From NCBI GenBank assembly GCA_901472505.1, contig LR590468.1:2269501-2333500 (forward strand): a stretch of 64,000 nucleotides of DNA, written 5' to 3'. Origin of the DNA: Proteus vulgaris (GTDB lineage: Bacteria; Pseudomonadota; Gammaproteobacteria; Enterobacterales; Enterobacteriaceae). The notes below the pieces were generated by a model. The model was not told the origin of the DNA and ran no database searches. It saw only the letters and a list, made by a program, of their open reading frames with translations. This document shows, in pieces, positions 1 through 10,658 of the stretch (position 1 is its first letter; the number at the start of each line of letters is the position of its first letter). Position numbers and translations under genes: made by a program.

Positions 1-971
1 CTTTATTGATTGCTGATAACCGTATTGGTGCATTTTCTAAAGTCCGCCAGTATCTTGATACTGCTGTTAGTCCCTTCTATTTTCTTGCAAATGGTCCACG
101 TCGTTTTCTTGATCAAATTTCTGAAACGTTTGCAACACGTGAGCGTTTACAATTTGAAAATCAGGCTTTGAGAAAAGAGTTGTTAGTTCGCAGTGGCGAA
201 AGCCAATTATTAGAGCAATTTAAGCAAGAGAATGCCCGTTTACGAGAATTACTTGGTTCACCTCTTCGTCAAAATGAACAAATGACAGTTACACAAGTTT
301 TATCTGGTAATAGTACGCCTTATCGAGATCAAGTGGTTATTGATAAAGGAACCAATGATGGCGTCTATGAAGGACAACCTGTTATTAGTGATAAAGGCGT
401 GGTAGGTCAAGTCATTGCCGTAAGTGAGCTCACGAGTCGAGTACTATTAATTTGTGATACTTCTCATGCATTACCAGTACAAGTTTTACGCAATGATATT
501 CGTGTGATTGCTTCTGGTGCGGGGTGTGCTGATGATTTATTGCTAGAAGCTTTACCTGCTAATATTGATATTCGTGTAGGTGATGTTTTAGTAACATCGG
601 GACTTGGTGGACGTTTTCCTGAAGGATATCCAGTTGGTGTTGTTGCTTCTGTTAAGGTTGATAATCAACGCGCTTACTCTGTGATTAATGTTCGTCCTTC
701 TGCTGAATTACAACGTTTACGTTATTTACTTTTATTATGGAATGCATCAGATAAAACTGGAGAACCTCCGTTGCCTTCAGAGGTGTATCACGCGGCGAAT
801 GAGCGTTTAATGCAACTGATGCCACAAGTTCTTCCTAATTATGAACAAGCTGGGCCTCCGCTCCCTCGTTCTATGTCTCAAGAGCCATTAGAGAATACGC
901 CAGAGGCAAGTAACAAGAATCCACCGCCGGTCTCAACACCTGCTACACCTAGTACAACAAGAAGTAGGTAA
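1..971 (+). CDS. mreC: MreC, rod shape-determining protein (5' end cut by window)
   Basis: MreC is a bitopic inner-membrane scaffold of the elongasome. It links cytoplasmic MreB filaments to MreD, RodA and PBP2 in the periplasm. The visible product has the membrane-proximal part, a coiled-coil stretch rich in E, L and Q (about residues 45-80), and then the conserved beta-domain with motifs [32 protein letters not shown] and [15 protein letters not shown] low-complexity Pro/Thr-rich tail ends in TRSR and TAA at 969-971. The frame is open to the window edge, and the first codons ([11 protein letters not shown]) match the end of the transmembrane helix of E. coli MreC, so roughly 25 N-terminal residues lie outside the window. 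A TTG at 6 is not the real start. mreD follows after 5 bases, as in the mreBCD operon. Confidence 0.97.
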   Translation, partial: LLIADNRIGAFSKVRQYLDTAVSPFYFLANGPRRFLDQISETFATRERLQFENQALRKELLVRSGESQLLEQFKQENARLRELLGSPLRQNEQMTVTQVLSGNSTPYRDQVVIDKGTNDGVYEGQPVISDKGVVGQVIAVSELTSRVLLICDTSHALPVQVLRNDIRVIASGAGCADDLLLEALPANIDIRVGDVLVTSGLGGRFPEGYPVGVVASVKVDNQRAYSVINVRPSAELQRLRYLLLLWNASDKTGEPPLPSEVYHAANERLMQLMPQVLPNYEQAGPPLPRSMSQEPLENTPEASNKNPPPVSTPATPSTTRSR

Positions 972-976
972 CCTCG

Positions 977-1465
977 ATGAATCCTTATCAAAGTCGTGGA
1001 CGTTGGATTGTTTGGCTCTCTTTTCTTATCGCATTAGTTTTACAAATTATGCCATGGCCAGAACAATTAGAAGTGTATCGACCTATTTGGCCAATGTTGT
1101 TTCTAATTTATTGGATAACGGCTATTCCTCATCGTGTCAGTGTCGGAACTGCATTTGTATTAGGTATGATTATGGACCTAGTCCAAGGAACGACCTTGGG
1201 TGTTAATGCGTTGGCCTATACGTTAGTGAGTTATGTGATTGCTTTCAAATATCAGCTTTTTTGTAATTTAGCTTTGTGGCAACAAGCACTGGTGGTGATG
1301 TTAAGTGTTGTCGTTGTCGATCTCGCTGTATTTTGGGCAGAATTTTTACTTTCACCCGTGACTTTTCACCCTCAAGTATTCTGGAATAGCCCAGTCAGTG
1401 GTATTCTTTGGCCATGGCTTTATTTTTTACTTCGCAAAGTCCGTCACCAGTTTTCAGTTCACTAA
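977..1465 (+). CDS. mreD: MreD, rod shape-determining membrane protein
   Basis: A 162-residue polytopic inner-membrane protein of the Rod complex. It has about five hydrophobic segments, conserved motifs [11 protein letters not shown] and [10 protein letters not shown], and the usual length for enterobacterial MreD. It starts 5 bases after the mreC stop, so the two are almost certainly co-transcribed and translated together. It works with MreB, MreC, RodA and PBP2 in lateral wall growth. Confidence 0.96.
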   Translation: MNPYQSRGRWIVWLSFLIALVLQIMPWPEQLEVYRPIWPMLFLIYWITAIPHRVSVGTAFVLGMIMDLVQGTTLGVNALAYTLVSYVIAFKYQLFCNLALWQQALVVMLSVVVVDLAVFWAEFLLSPVTFHPQVFWNSPVSGILWPWLYFLLRKVRHQFSVH

Positions 1466-1516
1466 GTTAATTGGCTCATGGCGGCTTTTTGCGTTACCGT
1501 CATGAGGATATTATCT

Positions 1517-2104
1517 GTGACCACGCTTTATCTTGCATCCAGCTCACCAAGAAGACGTGAACTTCTCGCGTTATTAGATGTTGAATTTAGTATTATCACA
1601 CCGGCTATTGATGAAATTTGGCAACAAGGTGAAACACCAGAAGATTATGTCCTTCGTTTGGCGAAAGAAAAATCACAAGAAGGTGTGCGACAAGCACCCT
1701 ATGATTATCCTGTTTTAGGCTCTGATACCATTGTGGTTTATGATGGTCATATTCTTGAAAAACCGCGTGATAAAGCCCATGCAGCACAAATCTTACGCTC
1801 GCTTTCAGGTGCAACTCATCAAGTGATGACGGCAATTGCGGTCTCTGATAGCACACATACATTGAGTCAATTAGTTGTCACGTACGTCACTTTTAGAAAG
1901 ATGACAGAGGGTGAGATTAGCGCGTATATTGAGTCAGGAGAGCCAATGGATAAAGCTGGTGCTTACGGTATTCAAGGAAAAGGAGGCCGTTTCGTTCAAC
2001 GGATTGAGGGGAGTTATCATGCTGTTGTCGGATTGCCACTTGTTGAAACCGAAGCATTGATAGCTCAATTTTCGTCTCTAGCTAATGAGAAGGATATTTC
2101 ATGA
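1517..2104 (+). CDS. maf: Maf-family nucleotide pyrophosphatase (YhdE)
   Basis: The product is a Maf-type house-cleaning NTP pyrophosphatase, the YhdE type known to act on dTTP, UTP and modified pyrimidine nucleotides. The N-terminus carries the Maf motif [14 protein letters not shown]. Other family motifs are SDTIVVYDG and EKPRDKAHA near residues 70-85, and [10 protein letters not shown] towards the C-terminus. An ATG-led frame opens at 1478, but the family N-terminus aligns with the GTG at 1517, which has an AGGA ribosome site 8 bases upstream, giving 195 residues against about 197 in E. coli. The stop overlaps the rng ATG (ATGA), showing tight coupling. Confidence 0.93.
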   Translation: MTTLYLASSSPRRRELLALLDVEFSIITPAIDEIWQQGETPEDYVLRLAKEKSQEGVRQAPYDYPVLGSDTIVVYDGHILEKPRDKAHAAQILRSLSGATHQVMTAIAVSDSTHTLSQLVVTYVTFRKMTEGEISAYIESGEPMDKAGAYGIQGKGGRFVQRIEGSYHAVVGLPLVETEALIAQFSSLANEKDIS

Positions 2105-3570
2105 CAGCAGAGTTATTAGTGAATGTGACGCCATCTGAAACTCGTGTTGCTTATATTCGCGGAGGCATACTTCAAGAAATTCATGTCGAAAGAGAAGCGA
2201 AACGAGGTATCGTCGGAAACATCTACAAAGGTCGGGTAAGTCGCGTATTACCCGGGATGCAAGCTGCATTTATTGACATCGGGCTAGATAAAGCCGCTTT
2301 TCTACATGCTTCTGATATTATGCCTCACACTGAATGTATTGCAGGTGAAGAGCAGAAGAAATTTAATGTTCGTGATATTGCGCAATTAGTCCATCAAGGC
2401 CAAGATTTAATTGTACAAGTGGTTAAGGATCCTCTCGGAACCAAAGGTGCCCGACTGACCACCGATATTACGTTACCTTCTCGTTACTTAGTTTTTATGC
2501 CTGGAGCCTCTCATGTGGGAGTTTCTCAACGAATTGATAGTGAAGAAGAACGTGAACGCTTAAAACAATTGGTTGAAGAATATTGCGATGAAAATGGTGG
2601 TTTTATTATTCGTACTGCCGCTGAAGGAGTAGGTGAGCACGAAATTAAACAAGATGCCGCTTTTCTTAAACGCTTATGGAATAAAATTATTGAGCGCAAG
2701 AAAAGAAATAAAACCCGCATTCAAATTTATGGTGAGTTGGCTTTAGCACAACGTATTTTACGTGACTTTGCTGGTTCTGAATTAGATAGCATACGTGTTG
2801 ATTCTAAATTAACGTATCATCAATTACAGGAATTTATTGGTGAATATATTCCTGAGTTAACTGCTAAGCTTGAATTGCATCAAGGGAACCAACCTATTTT
2901 TGATCTCTATGGTGTTGAAAATGAAATTCAACGAGCTTTAGAGCGTAAAGTGGAATTGAAGTCAGGCGGTTATCTGATTATTGATCAAACTGAGGCAATG
3001 ACCACTATTGATATCAATACGGGAGCATTTGTTGGTCACCGAAATTTAGAAGAAACCATTTTTAATACTAATATTGAAGCAAGCCAAGCTATTGCTCGAC
3101 AATTACGGTTACGTAATTTAGGTGGCATCATTATTATTGACTTTATTGATATGAATAATGATGAACATAAACGCAGGGTGTTGGCATCGCTTGAACAAGC
3201 ACTAAGTAAAGATAGGGTGAAAACAACAATTAACGGTTTTTCTCAACTCGGCTTAGTGGAAATGACACGTAAAAGAACACGAGAAAGCCTTGAACATGTG
3301 CTTTGTGATGATTGCCCAACTTGTCAAGGACGAGGTACGGTAAAATCAGTCGAAACAGTCTGCTATGAAATTTTGCGTGAAATAGTGCGTGTACATAAAA
3401 CAATTGATGCGGATAGATTCCTAGTTTATGCCTCTACAGCAGTTGCTGAAGCCTTAAAAGGTGATGAATCTCATGCATTAGCTGAGGTTGAAATTTTCGT
3501 GGGTAAACAAGTAAAAGTGCAAACTGAGCTACTTTATAGTCAGGAGCAATTTGATGTGGTGATGATGTAA
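2101..3570 (+). CDS. rng: Ribonuclease G
   Basis: A 489-residue RNase E/G family endoribonuclease, involved in 16S rRNA 5'-end maturation and decay of some mRNAs. An S1-like RNA-binding domain (about residues 35-125, with [19 protein letters not shown]) is followed by the 5'-sensor and DNase I-like catalytic regions. The catalytic metal-binding motifs [11 protein letters not shown] and IIIDFIDM are both present. The [11 protein letters not shown] segment corresponds to the zinc-link that joins protomers. The protein ends shortly after the core and lacks the long C-terminal degradosome scaffold of RNase E, so it is RNase G. It overlaps maf by 4 bases. Confidence 0.97.
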   Translation: MTAELLVNVTPSETRVAYIRGGILQEIHVEREAKRGIVGNIYKGRVSRVLPGMQAAFIDIGLDKAAFLHASDIMPHTECIAGEEQKKFNVRDIAQLVHQGQDLIVQVVKDPLGTKGARLTTDITLPSRYLVFMPGASHVGVSQRIDSEEERERLKQLVEEYCDENGGFIIRTAAEGVGEHEIKQDAAFLKRLWNKIIERKKRNKTRIQIYGELALAQRILRDFAGSELDSIRVDSKLTYHQLQEFIGEYIPELTAKLELHQGNQPIFDLYGVENEIQRALERKVELKSGGYLIIDQTEAMTTIDINTGAFVGHRNLEETIFNTNIEASQAIARQLRLRNLGGIIIIDFIDMNNDEHKRRVLASLEQALSKDRVKTTINGFSQLGLVEMTRKRTRESLEHVLCDDCPTCQGRGTVKSVETVCYEILREIVRVHKTIDADRFLVYASTAVAEALKGDESHALAEVEIFVGKQVKVQTELLYSQEQFDVVMM

Positions 3571-3615
3571 TGGATTCGCCTTCCTAATGAATATGATGGC
3601 AGAAAGGAGACAAGA

Positions 3616-6600
3616 ATGAAGCGGCTGCCTAACTACCTGTTAGTTATAACAGTTTTTTGCCTCATCGTTTTTGCCTTGGTGTTAAGCGGGTTTCGCTATT
3701 TTCTGCCTCGTTTAGATAATTATCGCCCTGAAATAGAAACGTATTTAACAAAGCAACTCAATAGCCCTGTCTCAATGACGAAAATCAGAGGGACGTGGCA
3801 GAATTTTGGCCCAGATATTCAAGTCGATGGGCTGAATATTACTAACAAAGATGTGAACGTTACGGTAGAAAAAGTGACTTTTTCTTTTGATGTATGGCGT
3901 TCATTATTCACTCTTCGTCCTCATTTTCGTGAACTCACCTTTAAACGGTTATATGTTGATTATCAACGTCCCATTTTTACAGGGCAAAGTGGTGATATTA
4001 CGTTAACTGAACCTGATGATATCTCTTCACTTTTCCTTGAACAGTTTGACCGTTTTAAACTGGTTGAAAGCCGTTTTGTTTTTTTAACGCCATCGGGGGA
4101 TACCAGTACACTGCATGTACCTGAATTGATGTGGTTAAACAAAAAAAATCGTCACCGTGCTCAAGGTGAGATCACGCTTGATACACCAATAAATCACTAT
4201 GGCGGTTTAAAGGTACGTCTTGACCTGTATACCACAAATAAAGGCTTAATTGATAACGGCAAGGTATATCTTACCGCAGATGAAATTGATATCTCACCCT
4301 GGCTTAGCCAGTGGGTAAAAAAGAATAGTGGATTAGGTGAAGCGAAAGCCAGCTTATCTAACTGGATTGATATTACCCACGGACGGATTACGGGAAGCCA
4401 ATTACAAATTCATCAAGGTGAGATGGATTGGAGTAGCGATGGAACTTCGCACATATTAAATGTTGAAGATTTAATATTACGTATGAGAAGGCAAGAGAAT
4501 GGTTGGCTTGCTGATATCCCTTATACCCGAAAAATCACAATGGATGGTGAGGAATGGCCTGATGGCTATTTAGCTGTGCTTTATCAACCTAAAGAAAAAC
4601 AGCATGATGAAGCATGGCGTATTCGTGCCAAAAATATTGAGTTAGATAGGCTGTATGCCGTATTACCGTTATTCTCATTTTTAACACCAGATTTTGTGCG
4701 TCAATGGCAGTATCGACAATTTTCAGGCATGGTTAATGATTTTGCCTTAGATCTTACTCCCGAAAACTTTGAGAAAAGTTTGATTAAACTCTCCTGGGAA
4801 AATGTCGGCTGGAAACGTTGGCAAGAGATCCCATCAGTACAACATTTCAGTGGGCAATTAAAAGGAAGTGTGCAAAATGGCGAACTTAGCTTTGCCTTAG
4901 CAGACAGTCAAATAGATACCGGTGATTTATTTAAAGCCCCACTGAATATAGAAAAAGGGAAAGGCACGGTTTATTGGCAACATTCTGGAGACAGCTTATC
5001 TCTTTGGAGTAAAGGGGTCGATATTCAAGCAACATCTGCATGGGTAGCGGGTGATTTTCGTTATGAGAAACAAGGTGAAGATCAGCAACTTTCCATATTG
5101 TCTGGTGTAAGAGTCACAAATGCCGGCGATACATGGCGTTATCTGCCTGAGAAGTATGTAGGTAAAGAACTGACTCAGTATCTTTCAGATGCGATTATTG
5201 CGGGTAATATCGATAATGGAACATTTATTTTTCATGGTGATCCAGCCGATTTTCCTTTTGATAATCATAAAGGTTGGTTTCAAGTTTATGCGCCAGTGAA
5301 ACAGGCTACGTTCAAATTTGATAGTGAATGGCCAGCATTATTTGATCTCGATATTAATTTAGATTTTAAAAATGATGGTTTATGGATGTCATCGTCAAAA
5401 GCCAAAGTAGGGAACGCGGTCGCTACAAATTTAAGTGCGGTGATTGAACGTTATCAACAGGAAAAAATCTTAATTAACGCAGATATTCAAGCAACAGGTG
5501 ATGAACTGAAAGCGTATTTCTTAGATTCTCAAATGGCGAGTATTGGGCATACTCTTGAAGAGCTTAACGTTGCCGGAAAAATTAATGGCACATTGAAGCT
5601 CGATATTCCTTTTGATGGTGATGATGTCGTTGCGTCAGGTGAGATTAATTTAAAAAATAATGATGTCACTTTAAATTTTATGGATACCACATTAAAGGGG
5701 GTTAGCGGGCAATTCCGTTACCATAATGACAAACTTGAAAGTGATATATTAACGGCCAATTGGTTTGGTCAGCCACTCGTATTTTCATTTAAAAGCCACA
5801 ATACTGCGGATAATTATCAAGTGGATGTCGGCTTAAAAGGTCAGTGGGATATTCAAAAAATTCAGGGGTTACCTAGCGATATTCAGCAGAAATTGAGTGG
5901 AGTATTTCCTTGGAATGGTAACGTTAATGTTAAAATCCCCGAACAAGGGGATGTCGATTATCAAGTCGACTTAACGGGGAATATTAATTCATTAAAAAGT
6001 AAATTAACAGTACCTGAAACTCAGGATCTAAAAAACTCACCGCCTATTGTGATTTCAGCAAGCGGTAATAGTGAAACTTTAACTGTGAATGCTAACGCTG
6101 AAAAACAGTGGAAACTCAATAGCCAATGGGGGTTAGGTAAACAACTTCGTTTATTACAAGGTAACCTTGTTTCTTCTACCCTCAAATTACCTGAGTTAAG
6201 CCCACAACAGCGTTTAACCATTGCTCTTAAAGGACTCGATGGTGATAAATGGTTACCGACATTAATCGCATTTTCATCATTAACACCTTCTGAAAATGCA
6301 GTGAGTTTCCCTGATAATGTACATATCAGCTTACCTGATTTAAATTTTGCAGGGCAAAAATGGAATAACCCACAAACTGAAATTATGCGAGTTAATGATG
6401 GCGTAAAATTGGCATTCTCAGGAAGTGAATTACGAGGCGATGTGTTTATTCCTGAAACCTCGGCACCTTGGCTAGTTAATATTAATTATCTCTATTTTAA
6501 TGGTGCTTCCTCTTCTCAAGAAGAAAAACCGTTAAAAATGGCCAATATTCCTGATCCTAATGGATTGAAGTTTTCAGTGAAAAATATCCCTTCTATTGAT

Positions 6601-7416
6601 TTTGAGTGCCGAGAGTGTTGGATCAATGGCTTACTCCTAGGGAAAATTAAAGGCTCGTTAAAACAAAACAAGGGCGCTTTATTTTTAACTGACGGTAAAT
6701 TAGAAAATAGCAGTGGTGAACTTAATGTTAATGGCGAGTGGTCTGAAGATCTGGACGGAAATAACACCACAAAATTAACAGGTAAGCTTAAAGCTGATGA
6801 AATTGATGAAATGGCAGCTTATTTGGGGTATATCGTTCCTATTTTGCAATCTCCTCTTTCCGCCGATTTTTCATTACAGTGGCATGATACACCATGGAAT
6901 TTTAATATCGTGAGATTAAATGGTGATATCAAATCGGTTTTAGGCAAAGGGCGCATAGAGAAAGTGGATGTAGGACAAGCGGGTAAATTACTGCGACTAG
7001 TGAGTTTTGATGCGCTTTTACGTAAATTGCAGTTTGATTTTAGAGATACTTTCAGTGAGCATTTTGAATATGATTCGATTAAAAGTGAAATTACGATTAA
7101 TCAAGGTATTATGAATGCAGAGAGTGTTCGTGTTGATGGTGTTATTGCTGATATTGCGATAAGTGGGAAAGTGGATTTACTCGAACGTAAAATGGATCTA
7201 CAAGTTGTCGTCACCCCAGAAATTTCAGCTACAGTTGGTGTTGCCACAGCTTTCGCAATAAACCCAATTGCAGGCGCCGCAGTATTTGCGGCATCAAAGG
7301 TGCTGGGGCCACTTTGGAGTAAGATTTCAGTTATCCGTTATCATGTGACCGGCACTATGGAACAACCCAAAATTGACGAAGTACTGCGTCAGCTTAAGGA
7401 GAATCAGGCGTTATGA
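3616..7416 (+). CDS. yhdP: YhdP, AsmA-like envelope phospholipid transport protein
   Basis: A 1266-residue AsmA-family protein, the usual YhdP length. It has one N-terminal transmembrane helix (about residues 8-30) and a very long periplasmic beta-rich region. The C-terminus carries the conserved block around ATAFAINPIAGAAVFAASKV. In E. coli, YhdP, TamB and YdbH are redundantly required for glycerophospholipid delivery to the outer membrane. The ATG at 3616 follows AGGAG-type sequence. The stop overlaps the next ATG (7413), so the downstream amidase gene is translationally coupled. The frame is intact over 3.8 kb, which contrasts with the many broken frames elsewhere in the window. Confidence 0.95.
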   Translation: MKRLPNYLLVITVFCLIVFALVLSGFRYFLPRLDNYRPEIETYLTKQLNSPVSMTKIRGTWQNFGPDIQVDGLNITNKDVNVTVEKVTFSFDVWRSLFTLRPHFRELTFKRLYVDYQRPIFTGQSGDITLTEPDDISSLFLEQFDRFKLVESRFVFLTPSGDTSTLHVPELMWLNKKNRHRAQGEITLDTPINHYGGLKVRLDLYTTNKGLIDNGKVYLTADEIDISPWLSQWVKKNSGLGEAKASLSNWIDITHGRITGSQLQIHQGEMDWSSDGTSHILNVEDLILRMRRQENGWLADIPYTRKITMDGEEWPDGYLAVLYQPKEKQHDEAWRIRAKNIELDRLYAVLPLFSFLTPDFVRQWQYRQFSGMVNDFALDLTPENFEKSLIKLSWENVGWKRWQEIPSVQHFSGQLKGSVQNGELSFALADSQIDTGDLFKAPLNIEKGKGTVYWQHSGDSLSLWSKGVDIQATSAWVAGDFRYEKQGEDQQLSILSGVRVTNAGDTWRYLPEKYVGKELTQYLSDAIIAGNIDNGTFIFHGDPADFPFDNHKGWFQVYAPVKQATFKFDSEWPALFDLDINLDFKNDGLWMSSSKAKVGNAVATNLSAVIERYQQEKILINADIQATGDELKAYFLDSQMASIGHTLEELNVAGKINGTLKLDIPFDGDDVVASGEINLKNNDVTLNFMDTTLKGVSGQFRYHNDKLESDILTANWFGQPLVFSFKSHNTADNYQVDVGLKGQWDIQKIQGLPSDIQQKLSGVFPWNGNVNVKIPEQGDVDYQVDLTGNINSLKSKLTVPETQDLKNSPPIVISASGNSETLTVNANAEKQWKLNSQWGLGKQLRLLQGNLVSSTLKLPELSPQQRLTIALKGLDGDKWLPTLIAFSSLTPSENAVSFPDNVHISLPDLNFAGQKWNNPQTEIMRVNDGVKLAFSGSELRGDVFIPETSAPWLVNINYLYFNGASSSQEEKPLKMANIPDPNGLKFSVKNIPSIDFECRECWINGLLLGKIKGSLKQNKGALFLTDGKLENSSGELNVNGEWSEDLDGNNTTKLTGKLKADEIDEMAAYLGYIVPILQSPLSADFSLQWHDTPWNFNIVRLNGDIKSVLGKGRIEKVDVGQAGKLLRLVSFDALLRKLQFDFRDTFSEHFEYDSIKSEITINQGIMNAESVRVDGVIADIAISGKVDLLERKMDLQVVVTPEISATVGVATAFAINPIAGAAVFAASKVLGPLWSKISVIRYHVTGTMEQPKIDEVLRQLKENQAL

Positions 7417-8273
7417 AAAAAGTTAATGTCGCACTTTTGCAACTTTGTAGCGGAAAAAACACAAAAAATAATCTGGCGCAAATCGAGCAACAGATTAAGC
7501 AATTACCCGATTCAGTGAAGCTGGTATTAACACCTGAAAATGCGTTACTTTTTTCGAACGCTAAAGATTACCATAAACACGCTGAAATTCAGGGCGATGG
7601 GCCGTTACAAAATGCCATTGCTAAAATGGCCCAGCGTTACAAAGTGTGGATCTTAGTGGGCTCTATGCCTTTGGTTAGTCGTGACTCTCCTGATCAAATT
7701 ACCAGCAGTAGTTTGGTCTTTGATGATGAAGGTGTTATCCGTGCTCGTTATGACAAAATTCATATGTTTGATGTGAGTATTGACGATGAGCAAGGGGAAT
7801 ATAATGAATCTTCTATTTATCAACGTGGTGAACGCCTAACCGTGGTTGATACTCCTGTCGGAAAGCTAGGCTTAACTATCTGTTATGACCTCCGTTTCCC
7901 TGGTATTTTCCAAGCATTAAGAGAGAAAGGTGCCGAGATTATCTCTGTACCAGCAGCTTTTACTCGTTTAACGGGAAAAGCACACTGGGAGCCGTTGTTA
8001 CGTGCTCGTGCGATTGAGAATCAGTGTATTATTTTAGCGCCTGCACAAGTGGGTACACATGATACGCGCCGGACTTGGGGTCATACCATAGCTATTGATG
8101 GTTGGGGAAAGGTCTTGAAAAAGAACCCTGATGCCGTTAGTGCGCTAACACTCAATATTGGTGTCGAGAGTTTACATGGTATGCGTGAACAGATACGGGT
8201 CGTGAAACATAACTGCTTTCGCCCGAAACTGACCCACTTAATCAAAAAAATTAAGGATAAAGAAGAATTATGA
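7413..8273 (+). CDS. Carbon-nitrogen hydrolase (nitrilase/Nit family amidase)
   Basis: A 286-residue nitrilase-superfamily protein with the complete Glu-Lys-Cys catalytic set: E42 in LTPENAL, K115 in YDKIHMFD and C157 in TICYDLRFP. The sequence most resembles Nit1/Nit2-type amidases, which hydrolyse deaminated glutathione or omega-amidated keto acids as metabolite repair. The substrate cannot be assigned from sequence alone. It overlaps both yhdP (ATGA) and tldD (ATGA), so it is embedded in one transcript. E. coli K-12 has yhdP followed directly by tldD, so the amidase is an insertion relative to that order. Confidence 0.9.
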   Translation: MKKVNVALLQLCSGKNTKNNLAQIEQQIKQLPDSVKLVLTPENALLFSNAKDYHKHAEIQGDGPLQNAIAKMAQRYKVWILVGSMPLVSRDSPDQITSSSLVFDDEGVIRARYDKIHMFDVSIDDEQGEYNESSIYQRGERLTVVDTPVGKLGLTICYDLRFPGIFQALREKGAEIISVPAAFTRLTGKAHWEPLLRARAIENQCIILAPAQVGTHDTRRTWGHTIAIDGWGKVLKKNPDAVSALTLNIGVESLHGMREQIRVVKHNCFRPKLTHLIKKIKDKEEL

Positions 8274-9715
8274 GTTTAGCTGTTGTCAGCGAAAGTCTGT
8301 TGGAAGCAAACAAACTTAGTTTAGATGATTTAGCATCAACACTAGAGCAGCTTGCACAGCGTCAAATTGATTATGGTGATCTTTATTTTCAATCAAGTTA
8401 CCACGAAGCTTGGGTACTTGATGATCAGATTATTAAAGATGGCTCTTATAATATTGACCAAGGGGTTGGTGTCAGAGCAATTTATGGCGAAAAAACCGGT
8501 TTTGCTTATGCTGACCAATTAACGCTTAATGCACTTAATCAAAGTGCGCATGCTGCGCGAAGCATTGTTCAGGCTAAGGGGAATGGTCGTATCCATACTT
8601 TAGGTGCTATTCAACATTCTCCGCTGTACAGCTTAAATGATCCGTTACAAAGCCTTTCTCGTGAAGAGAAAATTGCACTATTACATGAAGTAGATAAAGT
8701 CGCACGTGCTGAAGATAAGCGTGTTAAACAGGTTAATGCCTCATTAACGGGTGTTTATGAACATGTGCTTGTGGCCGCAACCGATGGCACGTTAGCGGCC
8801 GATGTACGCCCTTTAGTTCGCCTTTCTGTTAGCGTGCTGGTGGAAGAAGACGGCAAACGTGAACGCGGTGCCAGTGGTGGTGGCGGTCGTTTTGGTTATG
8901 ACTACTTCTTAACGAACGTTGGTGGTGAAAGCCATGCCGTAACTTATGCGCGTGAAGCTGTGCGTATGGCATTAGTGAACTTATCTGCAATAGCCGCACC
9001 TGCGGGAACAATGCCTGTGGTATTAGGCGCGGGATGGCCGGGGGTATTATTGCATGAGGCTGTGGGGCATGGTTTAGAAGGTGATTTTAACCGTCGTGAA
9101 ACCTCTGTATTTTCAGGACGTCTTGGTGAAAAGGTCACTTCTGAGCTTTGTACTATTGTTGATGATGGCACAATTGAAGGGCGTCGTGGCTCTATTGCCA
9201 TTGACGATGAAGGTGTTCCAGGTCAATACAATGTCTTAATCGAAAACGGTATCTTAAAAGGTTATATGCAAGACAAGATGAACGCTCGTTTAATGGGCGT
9301 TGCACCGACGGGAAATGGTCGTCGTGAGTCTTATGCACATCTTCCTATGCCTCGTATGACCAATACTTACATGCTAGCGGGTAAATCGTCACCAGAAGAA
9401 ATTATTGCAAGTGTTGATCGCGGTATTTATGCACCTAACTTTGGTGGCGGTCAGGTGGATATCACATCAGGTAAATTTGTTTTCTCAACCTCAGAAGCTT
9501 ATTTAATCGAGAATGGCAAAATAACAAAACCAATTAAAGGGGCCACGCTGATTGGCTCAGGTATTGAAGCCATGCAGCAAGTCTCAATGGTGGGTAACGA
9601 TCTCGCATTAGATAAAGGCGTCGGTGTTTGTGGTAAAGAGGGGCAAAGCTTGCCTGTTGGTGTAGGGCAGCCAACCTTAAAGCTTGATAAAATTACTGTA
9701 GGTGGTACGGCTTAA
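8270..9715 (+). CDS. tldD: TldD metalloprotease
   Basis: A 481-residue TldD subunit of the heterodimeric TldD/TldE zinc peptidase, which degrades unfolded peptides and matures microcin B17 and CcdA in E. coli. The zinc motif [11 protein letters not shown] is present (HExxxH), as are the [10 protein letters not shown] and conserved C-terminal [12 protein letters not shown] regions. The start ATG overlaps the nitrilase stop. The partner subunit pmbA/tldE lies 1.7 kb downstream in the same orientation, as expected of separately located partners. The gene ends just before a strong intrinsic terminator at 9747. Confidence 0.97.
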   Translation: MSLAVVSESLLEANKLSLDDLASTLEQLAQRQIDYGDLYFQSSYHEAWVLDDQIIKDGSYNIDQGVGVRAIYGEKTGFAYADQLTLNALNQSAHAARSIVQAKGNGRIHTLGAIQHSPLYSLNDPLQSLSREEKIALLHEVDKVARAEDKRVKQVNASLTGVYEHVLVAATDGTLAADVRPLVRLSVSVLVEEDGKRERGASGGGGRFGYDYFLTNVGGESHAVTYAREAVRMALVNLSAIAAPAGTMPVVLGAGWPGVLLHEAVGHGLEGDFNRRETSVFSGRLGEKVTSELCTIVDDGTIEGRRGSIAIDDEGVPGQYNVLIENGILKGYMQDKMNARLMGVAPTGNGRRESYAHLPMPRMTNTYMLAGKSSPEEIIASVDRGIYAPNFGGGQVDITSGKFVFSTSEAYLIENGKITKPIKGATLIGSGIEAMQQVSMVGNDLALDKGVGVCGKEGQSLPVGVGQPTLKLDKITVGGTA

Positions 9716-9746
9716 TTATTGCTATCGTTATCTATACGTATTTATT

Positions 9747-9774
9747 AAACTCCATCTCTTGATGGAGTTTTTTT
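9747..9774 (+). terminator. Intrinsic terminator after tldD
   Basis: A perfect 10-bp stem, AAACTCCATC (9747-9756) and GATGGAGTTT (9761-9770), with a TCTT loop, is followed by a run of T residues. It closes the mre-to-tldD plus-strand block. Confidence 0.92.
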
Positions 9775-9802
9775 ATTCTAGCGACAATGAAGGTGCAAAT
9801 TT

Positions 9803-10303
9803 ATGGGCAAGCGTTTATTACCAGTTATTATTGTTATTGCGGTTTTATTTGGTGTTCTTTATAAGGGGTTACTGCCTGAAAATAAAACATCAGTATCTTC
9901 ATCTTCTACCTCTATTTCATCATTACCTCATAATAGCACCGATAAGCCGGCACAAATCCCACTGTCTATTGATGAAAAAACGCAAGCTAACGCAGTGGCT
10001 AACTATTTACAACGTCATCAGCAACTACCTGATTTTTATCTCACTAAAAAAGAAGCCAGAGAAAAAGGTTGGAATGCAAAAGCGGGTAATTTATGTGATG
10101 TATTACCAGGAAAGGCGATCGGTGGCGATCGCTTTATGAACCGTGAAAAACAGCTACCTGAAGAAGCAGGACGCCTGTGGTATGAAGCTGATGTAAATTA
10201 TCAATGTGGTCATCGAGGTAGTGACAGATTACTCTATTCGAATGATGGGCTGATTTATATCACCACCGATCATTACCGTACAATGACAAAGGTGGCTCCT
10301 TAA
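9803..10303 (+). CDS. Barnase-like guanyl-preferring ribonuclease, membrane-anchored or secreted
   Basis: A 166-residue protein whose C-terminal part (about residues 58-166) aligns with Bacillus barnase throughout: motifs NYLQRHQQLPDFYLTKKEA, PGKAIGGDRF, YEADVNY, SDRLLYS and TTDHYRT. The catalytic residues of the family are all present: E128 (general base), R142 and H157. Residues 5-24 are hydrophobic with a short basic start, giving a signal peptide or signal anchor, and a Ser/Thr-rich linker follows (about 29-60). C98 and C135 are absent from classical barnase and could form a disulfide, which fits an exported enzyme. The gene overlaps the barstar ATG by one base, so toxin and inhibitor are co-translated. 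The ATG at 9803 follows GAAGGTG. Confidence 0.93.
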   Translation: MGKRLLPVIIVIAVLFGVLYKGLLPENKTSVSSSSTSISSLPHNSTDKPAQIPLSIDEKTQANAVANYLQRHQQLPDFYLTKKEAREKGWNAKAGNLCDVLPGKAIGGDRFMNREKQLPEEAGRLWYEADVNYQCGHRGSDRLLYSNDGLIYITTDHYRTMTKVAP

Positions 10304-10584
10304 TGAAACAGGTTATTTTTGATTTTAAGATGCTGGCAGATAGAGACGCTTTTTATCGGGATTTTGCACTGCAATTTCAGTTAGATGAGCATTTTGGCAA
10401 TAACTTAGATGCATTATGGGATGCGTTAGTGGGGGACATTGAATTACCAGTAAAAATTATTTTCAAGCATTTACCTTACCATTCTAGCGATTTTCAACCT
10501 TTAGTGGCGTTAATGCAAGAAGCGCAAAACGAGCTAGGTAAAGCATTATTGAGCTTTAGTTGTGAGCATAACAGTCAAAAATAG
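10303..10584 (+). CDS. Barstar-family ribonuclease inhibitor
   Basis: A 93-residue barstar homologue carrying the hallmark FGNNLDALWDALVGDIELP, which corresponds to barstar helix 2, the loop that plugs the RNase active site. D35 and D39 of barstar fall in this NLDALWD block and are conserved here. It is cytoplasmic (no signal peptide) and would protect the cell from any RNase folding before export. It overlaps the RNase stop (TAATG), as expected for an immunity gene. It is also similar to the orphan barstar-like YhcO of E. coli. Confidence 0.93.
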   Translation: MKQVIFDFKMLADRDAFYRDFALQFQLDEHFGNNLDALWDALVGDIELPVKIIFKHLPYHSSDFQPLVALMQEAQNELGKALLSFSCEHNSQK

Positions 10585-10603
10585 CAAAATATAGAAACAG
10601 GCA

Positions 10604-10648
10604 CCTGAAAATCGCAGTGGTGGTGTCGTTTTACACTGCGTTTTCAGG
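10604..10648. terminator. Long inverted repeat between barstar and darP genes
   Basis: CCTGAAAATCGCAGTG (10604-10619) pairs with CACTGCGTTTTCAGG (10634-10648), with a single bulged base. No long T-tract follows on either strand. It sits between convergent genes and probably acts as a transcript end or an mRNA-stabilising stem. Confidence 0.55.
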
Positions 10649-10658
10649 GGATCAGGTA

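Noticed and set aside
9702..10139. 145-codon frame overlapping the barnase-like gene
   Set aside because: It is in another frame over clear barnase homology and has unnatural Tyr/Leu/His-rich composition. It crosses the tldD terminator.
10604..10648. Possible REP/BIME element
   Set aside because: A single copy, without the REP consensus, so best regarded as a local transcript-end stem.
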